Below, one piece after another: positions 22,801 through 32,637 of a stretch of DNA of 64,000 nucleotides. The position numbers and the translations under genes were made by a program. The notes under the pieces were generated by a model. The model saw only the letters and a program-made list of their open reading frames with translations. It was not told the DNA's origin and did not search any database. The stretch is from contig NW_021167082.1 of the NCBI RefSeq assembly GCF_003711515.1, positions 2,225,691 to 2,289,690 on the forward strand, read 5' to 3'. Numbering within the stretch: position 1 is the first letter of the stretch; each line of letters begins with the position of its first letter. The stretch comes from Sodiomyces alkalinus F11. Taxonomy: Eukaryota > Ascomycota > Sordariomycetes > Glomerellales > Plectosphaerellaceae.

Positions 22801-23780
22801 ATCTCCCGCCTCCACTAAACCACTACCGCGATATACGCCTATACCTATTACGGGAGCGGTGGTTATAGGCTAAGGGGGAACACCTTAAGGGCTACTAACT
22901 GATAGGCTACTAGTAAGAGGTAAGCGGTAATCAGGCTAATAAGTAATACGTCCTCGCCTATAAATAGGTATACACTTATGAATTTAATAAGGAGGGCACC
23001 CTCCTTAAGTATAAGGCACGCCTCGTGGTATAAGGGGATTCATAAAAATAGTTAAAGACTAAAGATAACTACGCCGCTATATTAGCCTTGCGGCCCTTCC
23101 GTATACTAATAGCAATCGCTACTCGATTTAACCTAGAGATAAGGCAGTTCGACGCTATTAACGCATTCGTTAACGCTAGCCTTAAAGAAGAGGTATTTAT
23201 AAAGATACTATAAGGCTACGAAGTACTAGACAAGGTCCTACTACTACGGAAAGCCCTGTTCGGTTTAAGGGTATTACTACTGCTATAGTAAGAGGAATTT
23301 AGCGGTACCCTATATAGGATAGGATTTATAGCCGTTCCTAATAACTCCTATATTATAATCGGCGACGGTTTAATCCTATTCTTCTACGTTAACGATATCG
23401 GACTTATATACTATAAAGACTATAAGACGGACGCCGACGACCTCGAGGCTACCCGTAAGCGAAGCTATAGGTTATCGAGAGGCGAAGAAATCCATTGGTT
23501 CCTGGGAATTAAGGTCCTAAGGGATAGAGCTATAGGCCGGTTATGGCTGTTATAATTCTCCTACGTGGAGAAGATCGCGGTTAAATACTACGTAGATATC
23601 CTATACCGAAAATCACTAAAGGTCCTATTATCTATAGAGCCGTTAATACTACGCGACGGCACGCGCGCGTCGGTTCCCGAGGTCTATTCGTATCAGGGTA
23701 TAATCGGTTCTATCCTATATACCGCTATTATAATAAGACCCGATATCGTGTTCTCCTATTTGAAGCTTTCCTAATATAAT
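22800..23780 (+). pseudogene. copia-1 reverse transcriptase remnant
   Basis: Blocks in order: YKARLVV, NYAAILALRPFRILIAIA, EIRQFDAINAFVNA (family: QMDVKTAFLNG), a KALFGL motif, LILFFYVNDI (family: LLLYVDDM) near 23380-23400, WFLGIKV, and ending IGSILYTAIIIRPDIVFSY. The last part lies in a 69-codon open frame (23565-23774). The catalytic YVDD reads YVND, one Asp lost. This enzyme would copy the RNA into cDNA in the particle. Confidence 0.9.
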
Positions 23781-23799
23781 ATTAACCCCTCCTCTAACC

Positions 23800-24540
23800 A
23801 CCCTAAAAGGGCTTGATAAGTGCTGCTATTCCTCTACTATATAAAACACTACTACCTGGAATTTAGCGGGGATAAACTCTTCCTAACCGTAAGTGCCGCG
23901 TCCTTCGGGGATAATCTAGACTATAAGAGTTTATAAGGATATATAATAAAGCTCTTTAGCAGCACCGTTAACTAGAAGGCGGGTAAGTAACCGATAATAA
24001 CGATATCGTTAATAGAATCGGAACTACTCGCTCTTATAGAGGTAGCTAAAAAGACGTTATTCGTTAGCCGGATACTATAGGATTTAGAGCTTTGGTTAGA
24101 CTCATAGTAACTATAGATATACTACGATAATTACCAGACTATTGACCTTATTAATAAGAAGGCATAACGTCTACGAATAAGGCTACGGCACGTCGATATT
24201 TATGTCTAGTAGGCGCGCTAGTTAGTATAGTAAGGTCTTTTTAACGTCACGTATATTAATATAAAGGATATAATCGCGGACGGTTTAACGAAGGCACTAC
24301 CGGAGGCAGGGAATAAACGACTATAGTAATAGCTTAATTTAACGAAATAAAAGGATTATATCGAGTAATCTAAACGACTATATAAAGAGATTAAACGCGT
24401 TAAAGCCACGGGCGTAGCGATTGCAAAGGCCCCTAAGGGCGTCGTAGATCCGATAGATATAGATCCGATAGATATAGATCCGATTAAGCAAATCCGGCTA
24501 ATCAGGATAGAGAAACTAATTAAGATATAATTAAATTAAA
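23800..24540 (+). pseudogene. copia-1 RNase H remnant and C-terminal tail
   Basis: The frame gives SLIESELLALIEVAKK near 24030 (family: SSxEAEYxAL), a LRHVDIYV motif near 24190 and IIADGLTKALP near 24270 (family: QxADxLTKxL). It is followed by a Lys/Arg-rich tail containing D-P-I repeats encoded at 24440-24490. It ends shortly before the polypurine tract. Confidence 0.85.
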
Positions 24541-24690
24541 CGGTTTAATAGGGCGGGTTTAGATCCCTTTCATAAGGGCGTTTTCCCTTAACTATTAACT
24601 TTACGATAGAAAAGTTAAGAGCGTTTAGTTTAAACCGAAGCCTCTAATTAGTTAGTTAACCTAGGAAGACCTAGCTTAACTAAGGGGGTG

Positions 24691-24973
24691 TATCGTATAG
24701 GCAGAACCATAATATAGTCTATAGGGGATCCAGGGGGGATCTACTCTATAACTAAGGGCTCCGGATATCGGAGACCTCGGGTATTAGGATATAACTGGGG
24801 TAGATACCGGAAAAGACCGGATGGAATCCAAATAACATAGTACATATAACAGAGTCTTCACTACCTAAATTAAGGGCATAAGAGACTCTCCTAGATATAA
24901 CTTAATATAATACATATATACGAGATTTCTGCTCTACTAAGTTAATTATATAAGTGCTATTTAAAGTGCAACT
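24691..24973 (+). repeat. 3' LTR of copia-1 (283 bp)
   Basis: Begins TATCGTATAGGCAGAACC, where the first TG has become TA. It is preceded by the polypurine tract AAGGGGGTG (24682-24690). Confidence 0.95.
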
Positions 24974-24978
24974 CGAAG

Positions 24979-25841
24979 TCGTTAATTATTAGTTCGTTTT
25001 CTATAAGTTTATCGTAGTTACTTACTAGGTAATTATTACTCTATTCCTAGGTAATAGGTCTAATAACTTTTAACGCGTTTTCCGTCTAATAGTCCGTGCT
25101 TAATAGCTCTAAAACGCCTATATACTTATAGTGTATTATCGCTATTGTCTAGCATATAACCTAGCCGTCTATATCCTTAGGTATAACTTTTATAGGCGTA
25201 GTGTATTATCGATATAGGATTAAGGCTTCCTTATAGAGGTTTAAAGGGGTTAGTCCTATATATATATATAGAAGAGTAATCTAAGACTATAGGTTATTTA
25301 CGGTATTATCCTATAACTAGGTAAGGCGGTTATATAATATAGTATAGACGGTCCTTTTAATATAGGAGTATACCTTATTAAACTCCTTTTACTACGCGTA
25401 GGAGTCTATCTTTTCCTTATAGTATACACGGCGATCTTATAAGTAACGCGTACGCATCTTTTTAGAGAGGTTATCGATAAATATAGGCGTCTTTATTAGT
25501 GGTTCTTTCGTTACGGCTAGCGCCTTCTGGCGAGCGGCCGTCTTCTTCTTACTAGTGGCCGTAGCGGCGATAGTAGCGGCCGTGGTAGCTATAGCGGCGG
25601 CGTCTATACCGTCCGTAACCTTATCGCCCTTTAGCATAACAGCGGAAGACGTGGTGGCCGTAACCGTGGCCTCCTCCGTGTCTAAGTCTCCGATAAGGGC
25701 TTTATACTTACGAATATTAGGTAGAATAGGCTTAAGGAGTAGGTAGGCGTCGGCTTCCTTATCTCTTAGCCTTAGATTAAGATAGTAATTCTAGTAGGAG
25801 GTAGATTTACTACGCACGGCATGCTCCTATATTACCTAATC
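24979..25841 (-). pseudogene. copia-2 Gag N-terminal half
   Basis: This aligns in reverse with copia-1 Gag (about 20030 back to 19180). The 66-codon minus open frame at 25437-25637 is a genuine remnant of this Gag: an Ala/Thr-rich stretch (AAAIATTAATIAATAT), then KKKTAARQKA and FIDNLSKKMRTRYL. The plus frame 25555-25746 is its shadow. Solo LTR X1 interrupts it at 25847. Confidence 0.75.
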
Positions 25842-25846
25842 CCTTT

Positions 25847-26278
25847 TGTTGATATTATTATTATTACTAATAATATCTTTAATATCCTTGGAGTATATCC
25901 TTCGTACTCAAATAAAGGATATCTTCCCCGTAAGCCTAGACCGTTCTTATTCGAGTCAGTTTATCTAATACGAGTCAGATACAGAATACAAAGGATTACG
26001 ATATTACTACGATATAGATCTATATTACGATACTATTACGATATCGATCCTTTTACAAAGAATAAAGGATATTAACCCGTTCCCTCGGTTCGGTTCTTTC
26101 CTTTCTTTATTCTTAGTTCTTTATCCTTTATCTTAATCCCTTTTTCGATCCGAAGAAGACACACAATACGCGCGCAGAGATCCTACCTTACAATCCCATT
26201 ATTACCTTCTTATTTTTCCACTGCTTTTCGTGACTTTCGTCCCTTCCGCTTATCCGATATCTTCAAAGATCTTCAAAA
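25847..26278 (+). repeat. solo LTR X1 (432 bp) in copia-2
   Basis: The plus-strand copy of the X2 sequence, beginning TGTTGATATT and ending CTTCAAAA, flanked by CCTTT (25842-25846 and 26279-26283). It splits the first part of copia-2 Gag. The plus open frame at 25821-26075 spans this junction and has no meaning. Confidence 0.8.
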
Positions 26279-26283
26279 CCTTT

Positions 26284-26526
26284 GATTAACGAGGGTGGTA
26301 GCGGCCGCCTTCTATTCGGCGTTAGATATATTAGAATATATCTTTGCTTATTTATCGATTATCGGTTAATTAATTAATAGGTAGGTTAATTAATCTCTTA
26401 ATTACTCTAATTAGATTAATAGTAGTTATTTAAGAGTGCTTGTATAAACGTGATTGCTTTTTATAGTAGAATAGGGGTAGCCTTATTAATATCTATCGTT
26501 TAGGCATTATAAACCGGGCTTATAAC
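26284..26526 (-). pseudogene. copia-2 Gag start and leader
   Basis: On the minus strand this carries the first Gag codons, matching copia-1 just after its ATG at 19099, and the leader up to the 5' LTR. The Gag start was not found as an intact ATG here. Confidence 0.65.
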
Positions 26527-26791
26527 TATCGTATATTAAATAGCACTTGAATGATTAACTTAGTAGAGCAGAAATCTCGTATGTGTGTATTATATTAAGT
26601 TATATCTATGTGAGTCTCTTATACCCTTAATTTGGGTAGTGAAGACTCTGTTATGGGTACTATATCACTTAGATCCCATCCGGTCTTTTCCGGTATCCGC
26701 CCCTGTTATATCCTAATACCCGAGGTCCGAAGCCCTTAGTCAGGCATGGATCCCCTATAGACCACGTCGTGGTCCGTGTGCCTATACGATA
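26527..26791 (-). repeat. 5' LTR of copia-2 (265 bp)
   Basis: This is the partner of 7841-8105. Both copia-2 LTRs lack about 18 bases compared with the 283-base LTRs of copia-1, so the two insertions come from slightly different subfamily members. Confidence 0.9.
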
Positions 26792-28214
26792 GGCTGCCCC
26801 GCCCGTATTATTAGTTAATAATAGGTTACGCGGTTTATCTAACGGCATAGCTACTTTAAGAAAAAGTAAAAGAAGATAGATATAAACTATTAGACTGCCG
26901 AGGATTCCGAACGGGTTCTTTATTACTTTAACTAATTATAGGAGGTTATACAGGAAAACAGAACCCTCCCGGAATCTATCTAGAATATAGATAAGACCGG
27001 CTTTTCAATTAGGATAGGTAAAGATCAGGTTACAGTCACTAAAGCGAATACATCCTATTATTTTAGGACCCCCTAGAATAGGGAGTCTATAATAGCGATT
27101 AAAGCTATTTCGGTAGGTGGCGTTATTATCCCCGTTTTCCTGATTTTAAGTAGTAAAATCTATATACGGTAATAATATACACTGGAAGGGATAGCCGGCG
27201 AAATAATAATAGCTGTATCGCTAACTGGATATTCTAACGACTAGGTCTGCCTTACCTTATTTTATGATAAAGTATCCCGCTAACTAAATAATAGATTAGC
27301 CTGCGTTAGCTATAGCACTTTAATAAATACTCCTATAAGTTATCTATTAGCGCGAAGCGGCTATTAATCCTAGATAGGAACGGCTCCTACTATATAAAGG
27401 AATTTATGTAATATTATAACGATCACGATATTATCACTTTTAGATTACCTCCATACCTAACCTATATACTTTAACCGCTTAATACTATTTTTTTCTAGCC
27501 TTGAAAGTATTACCACGCTAAAGCCCTTAACTAGTTTGTTCGCGATAGAGTCGTTAATATCACGAAGCTCGAATTCCTCTTATTCCTTAAGGGCGTATAT
27601 AAGTAGGCGTTTAAGTAATTAATAATCCTTTCGGCCTTTAGAACAATAGGGATTTATCTATTTAACCCTTAGGTTATCCTATAGTAGTTAGAAGAGCGTA
27701 GACCTCGGATACTTACCCCGCCTCCTACCCCTTCTTAAACACGGTAACGCTAGTAACCCTTTATTAGATATATCGTTCTGCCCGTAGAATTAAATATAGT
27801 TTATATAATAAGGCGGAATTAGATCTTACCACGTAGCGTAAAGTGATATCCTTTATTAAGGGGTCGTTATCTTTAGCGTCCGAACTAATCTAAGTAAAAA
27901 GGGACCTCCCGCGTATAAAGCTAGCCGAGGCTATTACCCACTAACGCCGTGCTATTAGAAACCTCTAGACATAGCACAGAGGCGTCTTAACCGTGAATAA
28001 GGCGCGTTGGATAGCTAAATAACGCGTTAAGGTTAAGGTTACGAAGGCAAAGCGTATCGTGGATACTATGCATTTAAAGAAGTAAAGAGCGTATAAAAAG
28101 GTACGGGAGGACGCTGTAAAGATACCTAGGGCTTAGAGGAAGGCTAAGCAACTTGGTAAGCTATAAACCACATGGGGGATAGGTTATTAGGTTACGTTAT
28201 CGCGATAGTTATAA

Positions 28215-28331
28215 ATAGCTTTAAAATCAGTAGAAAATAGTTATATAACTATCTTAAATATATAACTGTTAAGCACTAGCTTATAGGCTGGTGAGTCTTA
28301 ACAAACTAATATAAGTCGGGCGTGGCACGCG
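28215..28331 (-). repeat. right terminal inverted repeat region of the Fot1-like element
   Basis: This is the inverted partner of 7382-7500. It ends at GGCACGCG, followed by the TA of the target site. Confidence 0.75.
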
Positions 28332-28333
28332 TA

Positions 28334-28880
28334 GATCCTGCCTAACCTTAAGAGGTAGCTAGCTAATATAGACGGGTTATTATAGCTGGACACGGTAAAG
28401 ATTATATTTTTAGAAAGAGCTTTAAGCCGGAAGCTACGGGATACGCTTCTAGCGGTTAACCTCCTATATACTTACCCGGAATCAAGTATCCGGGTCTAGA
28501 ATATAGCCGGTTGCCTTCAGGGCGTTACTAGCGCCCGATAAGCAGAATACTATTTACCTATACCCGTACTCTAAAGTAATAACTAATAGGATATAGATAG
28601 AGGTATTAAGATAAGGGGGGTTAACTAGCTTAGGTTAAAAGTAAATAAACCGTGTACTAATAAGCCGGGCGATACCCGCGACTACTATAACTATAAGAAA
28701 AAGGGTTATATTACTAGGTTTGATAAATAACCTAAGAAGAATAAAGGCCCTTATATAGCTAAGGCCGCTAATAGATAAAACTCTTATATCGATTCGGACG
28801 CGAGTGTTAAGGCACTTACCTCTAACTCGGAAAAAGAGTAGCCCTAATATAAAATTATGTATTAAAAGTATTAGCCGTAG
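28334..28880 (+). pseudogene. gypsy D Gag C-terminus with RIP-destroyed zinc knuckle
   Basis: Gag resumes here after the Fot1 insertion. Around 28680-28730 the frame reads D-Y-Y-N-Y-K-K-K-G-Y-I, which aligns with the retroviral CCHC knuckle C-Y-N-C-x-K-x-G-H-I. The first two Cys codons appear as Tyr (TGC/TGT to TAC/TAT) and the His as Tyr (CAT/CAC to TAT/TAC), all expected RIP transitions. A Lys-rich linker and an acidic Ser-rich segment lead into the protease. Confidence 0.75.
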
Positions 28881-28894
28881 TACAGCGGGAGTAA

Positions 28895-29241
28895 ATGGCT
28901 TTTAAGCACCTAATATATAGCGAACTAGTCCTTATTTTAGCTCGACTAAATAAAGGAAAACTAATATACGCTCTTATTAATACGAGTTATAATTATTATA
29001 CGGCTATAAGTATATATTTAGCTAAAAAGCTTCGGTTACTATTAGTTAATATATGGAAACGATTACTTAGTAGCTTCTTTAAGGCTATTAGCTTAGCTAT
29101 TTATAAAGGGATTGCTATATATAACCTAGATATCAGAGGGTATATATAGCTTATCTTCGCGTATATACTACCCGGTCTTAACTAAGACTTATTCTTAGGT
29201 AAACCGTGGCTTAAATATAATAACATACTATAATATGCGAG
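28895..29241 (+). pseudogene. gypsy D aspartic protease remnant
   Basis: An 84-codon open frame (28895-29149) continues beyond its TAG into a clear pepsin-like gypsy protease. It has an ALINTSYN segment in place of the usual ALIDTGxx, then AISIYLAKKLRLLLVNI, a central YNLDIRGYI strand and a closing DLFLGKPWL motif (family: DxILGxPWL). The catalytic Asp is now Asn and the Thr-Gly is Thr-Ser. The frame runs up to the LINE K target duplication and RT follows on the far side at 49485. Confidence 0.75.
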
Positions 29242-29257
29242 GAATAAAAGGTTATTA

Positions 29258-29900
29258 TTACTATTATTATTCTTACTCCGCTATCCTATTTAATCTATAG
29301 GAGCCTAGTCTAGACTATACGGTCCTTCTCGGGTGGTTATAGAGGGGAAAACCCGGGGTCCCGAGGAAAACCTCTATACTTATCCTTAGTTAGAGTGGTG
29401 CCGTTACGGGGCCGATATAGCCCCGGTTCGTTCCTTCTATATATCTGGATTATACCTCTAGGCTAATAGCTAATAGGAAGGGTAGTAGGCTATAGTTCGG
29501 GTTAGCCTAAGCCGGTTATTAATAAGGGGGCGGGGGCTAAAAGGGTACCGCGGCGTCTCTGCTATATAGCGGCCGCCGCACGCCGTCTCCGGCCTCCTTA
29601 TATCCCCGGGGAGTATACCTATTATTTCTTCTATTTAATTAATAAAGAGAAAAGGTAGGGCAGGCGTTCCTACCGCCTTTAGGGGGGGGGGGGTTCCTAC
29701 TATATTCGGCGGTAGGCAGGGAGGGTAGGGCTCCGTCTATACCCGTAAAGAATAGTAGATAGTTAATATAGGGCAAGGTCCTCTCTTTTTTCCTCCTTTC
29801 CTTTAATACCTTCGAGGGAGGTAATACCGATACTAGCGAGGAGTAAGGGGTTCGGCCGGTAATACTTTAATACCGCCGGGGCCCTGGCTTATAAGGCCCT
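29258..29900 (-). other. LINE K 3' untranslated region and tail
   Basis: No coding frame was found. It includes a run of G on the plus strand (about 29683-29694) and ends on the minus strand with AATAATAATAGTAA, a simple-repeat tail next to the target duplication. Confidence 0.7.
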
Positions 29901-32388
29901 TGTTTAATACTAAACCGGGCTATTATATCACTTGTTCCCCGCTACGGTACCGCCGCGTTCTTATAGGCTTCTATAAGTTTAATAGTGAGACGGAAATCGT
30001 TAAGTCTCTTCCATTATAGGAACCACTTAGCTACGGCCCCGGCTTCTATATTATAGTCTAATATATTATAAAGATCCCCTTTAGTCGTGAGTAGTCTCCC
30101 CACGGCATCGAAAAGCTCCCTACGCTTATCCTCTGTTATATCCTAGTACTAGAGTATTACGTACTCCGCTATCTCTACACCCCCGTTACCGTAGGGGCAC
30201 CGCGTTATTAGGAATCCCGGCACCCTTGACTTAGCCAGGAAGGCTCGTAGGCCTAATTTTTCTAATCTAATCTAGGTAAGTATAGAGCTCTGTAGTTTAA
30301 GGAGCCCTCTATATTTCCGGAGGGTATATTATATTAGAGGGCGGTATAATACCGCTATAGCGTAGGTATAGGGCCGCTATGCCTCCGCCTAGGCTTAACC
30401 CTATTCCCTTATAAGGGCCTTCCTCGGGGGCGAGGTTCCGGCCTAGGCTATTAGGGCGGTAAGCTATACTATCCACGCGAGGGCGGCGTGGGTCCTATAA
30501 TATCGATCTGGTGTCGTTAGGGCTTTCGCCACAGCATATACTCCGGCGAATATCTTATCTTCGATCCCTTCTTCTTTTATCTAAAGGATCTTTCGGGCGC
30601 TTAGGCTTAAGAGGTATAGGTTAAAAGGGGAATAAAAGTCTTTTTATCGAGGACCTTAACCGGTATAGCCCTATAGGCCCTGGCTACTAATTAGAGGTAT
30701 CGGTTCTATACCGCTATAAATACCGCTATAGGGCCGTGCCGGGGGCTAGCCCTTATCTTATAAACGGCTAAGGCGTAATAGGTAACTACTAGTCTTATTA
30801 CTACGAGGTATAATCTTCTTATATCTATAAAGCTATACTCTTACACTACTATACTAAGCCTTAAGAGCGTATATATTTAGGTGGCTAGTCGGCTCTTTGC
30901 CTTTTTAGTGTGTCGCCGGAAATCGAGTTTCCTATTAAGCTAGATACCTGAGAGCCTTATCGCTTCCGTTACTAGTACCGAGGTAGCGCTAAGGGGGAGC
31001 GGGGTAAAGGAGGGTTAGTGTAATTTCGTAAAGGGGATATAGATATACTTAGCTAGTTCGAATTATAGTCCGCTTACTATCTCCTAGTCTAAGTAAGTAT
31101 ACTACACGGCGGTAAGGCGGTACCGCGTCTATACCTTTATTCTGCTAAAGGCGATAATATTCGTATTATTAGTAAATCCTAATACTATTGTTTTAGGGAC
31201 TTTTTCTAGCTCCTCGTAAAGGGTAGAGATATAAAGGATAAAGAGAATAGGGGAGATCGGGAAGCCTTATAATACGCCCCCGCGGAGGTATTATAGGGGG
31301 GCCGTTTCGGTATTAAATAATAGCTAGGCTATATAGTCTTAGAGGAAGCTATTAATTAGGGTAATAGGCTATTAGAGTAAGCCTTTCCTTTTAAGTACCT
31401 TAAGGAGGCGGGAGTAAAGGATAGTATTAAAGGTACCTTTAATATCTAATTAGAGTATTAAAGCAGTGCTATTATAGGCCTAGCTCGCCTTTACGGCCTC
31501 TATAACTCTTTATACTATTATCTTTATACTCCGCCCGGTCCGGTTACTTATCTATCCTTCCGGGACAAGCCGATACTCCTTTACTACAGCGGCGATACGG
31601 TTAGCTAGTATCCCCTTAAGGACCTTACTTATTATATTAAGGAGTGATATCGGTCGCTAGGCCTTTACTATCTCGTAATCGGCCGGCGGCTAGCCTTCTT
31701 TCTTAAGGACTACTATAATAATATAATAGCACCTCTTCGGGTAATAGCCGGCTTCGACGTATACTATAAAGATAGTACTTAGTCTTTAGTATAGGGGAGG
31801 TCTATACACTTTTAGGAGCCCTGCTAGGAGCCTATTAGGCCTTACTACCATCTAAGGTTTAGTCTTCTTAAGGCGCCCCTATATATCTATTATAGTAATA
31901 TCATAGCAAATATCCTATGTAAGGGGGAATTCCGCGCTTAGGGGTTTAAGGGTAGTAAGGAGGGGGGGTAGGAAGAACTTCCGATTAAGGACTTCGGCTT
32001 TCTCTACGTATATAGTGGCTAAGTTATTACTATTATCTTAGCGTAGTAACGATACTAATAAGACGTTTAATAGTATTCCCCCTTTTATTTATACCTATTT
32101 CTATAATCGCTAAAAGAGATTATCGTTTTGCCTAGTCTTTTTTTTTTTTTTTTTAATATGTGTATACAGGCCTAGAGCTATAGCACGAGTCTATTAAGGA
32201 GACTAATCCTATAACGAGTGTCTAGCTATTTATATAGCCTGTATATAAAAGTAAAGAATAGGCGAACCAGAGTTATTAGTCCGGGACTTATCTTTATAGT
32301 AGTGCTCGCTCCCTGTAGTTCCCTAGGCTCCAGGGCTTAATCGTAGTAAGTGAATAGGTGCGCTTAATTACGCGTGATAGGTACGTAC

Positions 32389-32423
32389 NNNNNNNNNNNN
32401 NNNNNNNNNNNNNNNNNNNNNNN
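32389..32423. other. assembly gap (35 N)
   Basis: A run of 35 N inside the SINE body, next to a C-rich run starting at 32424. The true length here is unknown. Confidence 0.99.
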
Positions 32424-32583
32424 CCCCCCACCCCTAGGGAGGGTACGTATTAGAGGCAGTGTGGTTCCACTTATCAGCGCGCAAGCTGATAAATATCCCC
32501 CCGAACGTGCGGGGACCCCTATAACGTGCAGGAGCTCCGGGTAGGTCGCGCGCGAAACAAATAGCGCATGATTAAGGGGAGTA

Positions 32584-32594
32584 GGATTCGAACC
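32584..32594 (-). promoter_or_regulatory. Pol III B box of the SINE
   Basis: GGTTCGAATCC on the minus strand matches the B-box consensus GGTTCGANTCC perfectly, 31 bases after the A box. Confidence 0.85.
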
Positions 32595-32625
32595 CACGGC
32601 CTTACGCGGCCACCAGGCGTGTCTA

Positions 32626-32637
32626 CCACCTACGCCA
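32626..32637 (-). promoter_or_regulatory. Pol III A box of the SINE
   Basis: TGGCGTAGGTGG on the minus strand matches the A-box consensus TRGCNNAGYNGG at all but one position. Confidence 0.75.

Larger units (their letters stand above)
18627..24973 (+). mobile_element. Ty1/copia element copia-1, complete, inserted in copia-2
   Basis: A 6,347-base element with two LTRs of exactly 283 bases (18627-18909 and 24691-24973), flanked by a perfect CGAAG duplication (18622-18626 and 24974-24978). It lies in the opposite orientation inside Gag of a relative (copia-2), whose Gag resumes exactly at 24979. The order Gag, protease, integrase, RT, RNase H is complete. RIP stops run throughout, so it is dead. 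Because it lies inside copia-2 it is the younger of the two. Confidence 0.95.
7841..26791 (-). mobile_element. Ty1/copia element copia-2, complete but with four nested insertions
   Basis: This minus-strand copia element has two 265-base LTRs (7841-8105 and 26527-26791) flanked by GGCTA (7836-7840) and GGCTG (26792-26796), a target duplication differing by one RIP transition. Its own sequence, after removing a three-LTR element, two solo LTRs, copia-1 and their duplications, is about 6.31 kb, against 6.35 kb for copia-1. Segment order follows copia-1 throughout in reverse: 8106-9945, 15360-16287, 16728-18621, 24979-25841, 26284-26526. It sits inside the Fot1-like transposase. Confidence 0.9.
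7520..28180 (+). pseudogene. pogo/Fot1 DDE transposase remnant, interrupted by copia-2
   Basis: The N-terminus (7550-7840) has a Psq/CENP-B-type helix-turn-helix: AINYI..NPEAI, then FRIPRHTLRNRLYG, followed by an EALYRYIDRF-like segment. Copia-2 interrupts it at 7840. The frame resumes at 26797 with TRFIQRH, then DKTGFQLG (family: DETGFxMG, here RIP-altered), a GGVIIPVFLI strand, and near 27450 FRLPPYLTYILQPL (family: LPPHxTHxLQPLD). A KAL..FVRD and SAFRTIGIYLFNP segment follows, ending in a basic Lys/Arg tail to about 28150. The transposase would cut and paste the element into TA sites. RIP stops and the insertion leave it inactive. Confidence 0.8.
7382..28331 (+). mobile_element. Fot1/pogo-type Tc1-mariner transposon, split by copia-2
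   Basis: Two pieces, 7382-7840 and 26792-28331, give about 2.0 kb of own sequence, the usual size of Fot1-like elements. The left end (CCCTTGCCAGGCCCCAC from 7382) and the reverse complement of the right end (CGCGTGCCACGCCCGAC from 28331) align, and the inverted similarity extends inward for about 120 bases. TA flanks both ends (7380-7381 and 28332-28333), the target duplication of this superfamily. It lies in gypsy D Gag. The internal 18.9 kb is copia-2, flanked by GGCTA/GGCTG. Confidence 0.8.

Noticed and set aside
32364..32597. 77-codon minus frame across the N gap
   Set aside because: It runs through the tRNA-like SINE head and 12 unknown residues, so it cannot be a protein gene.
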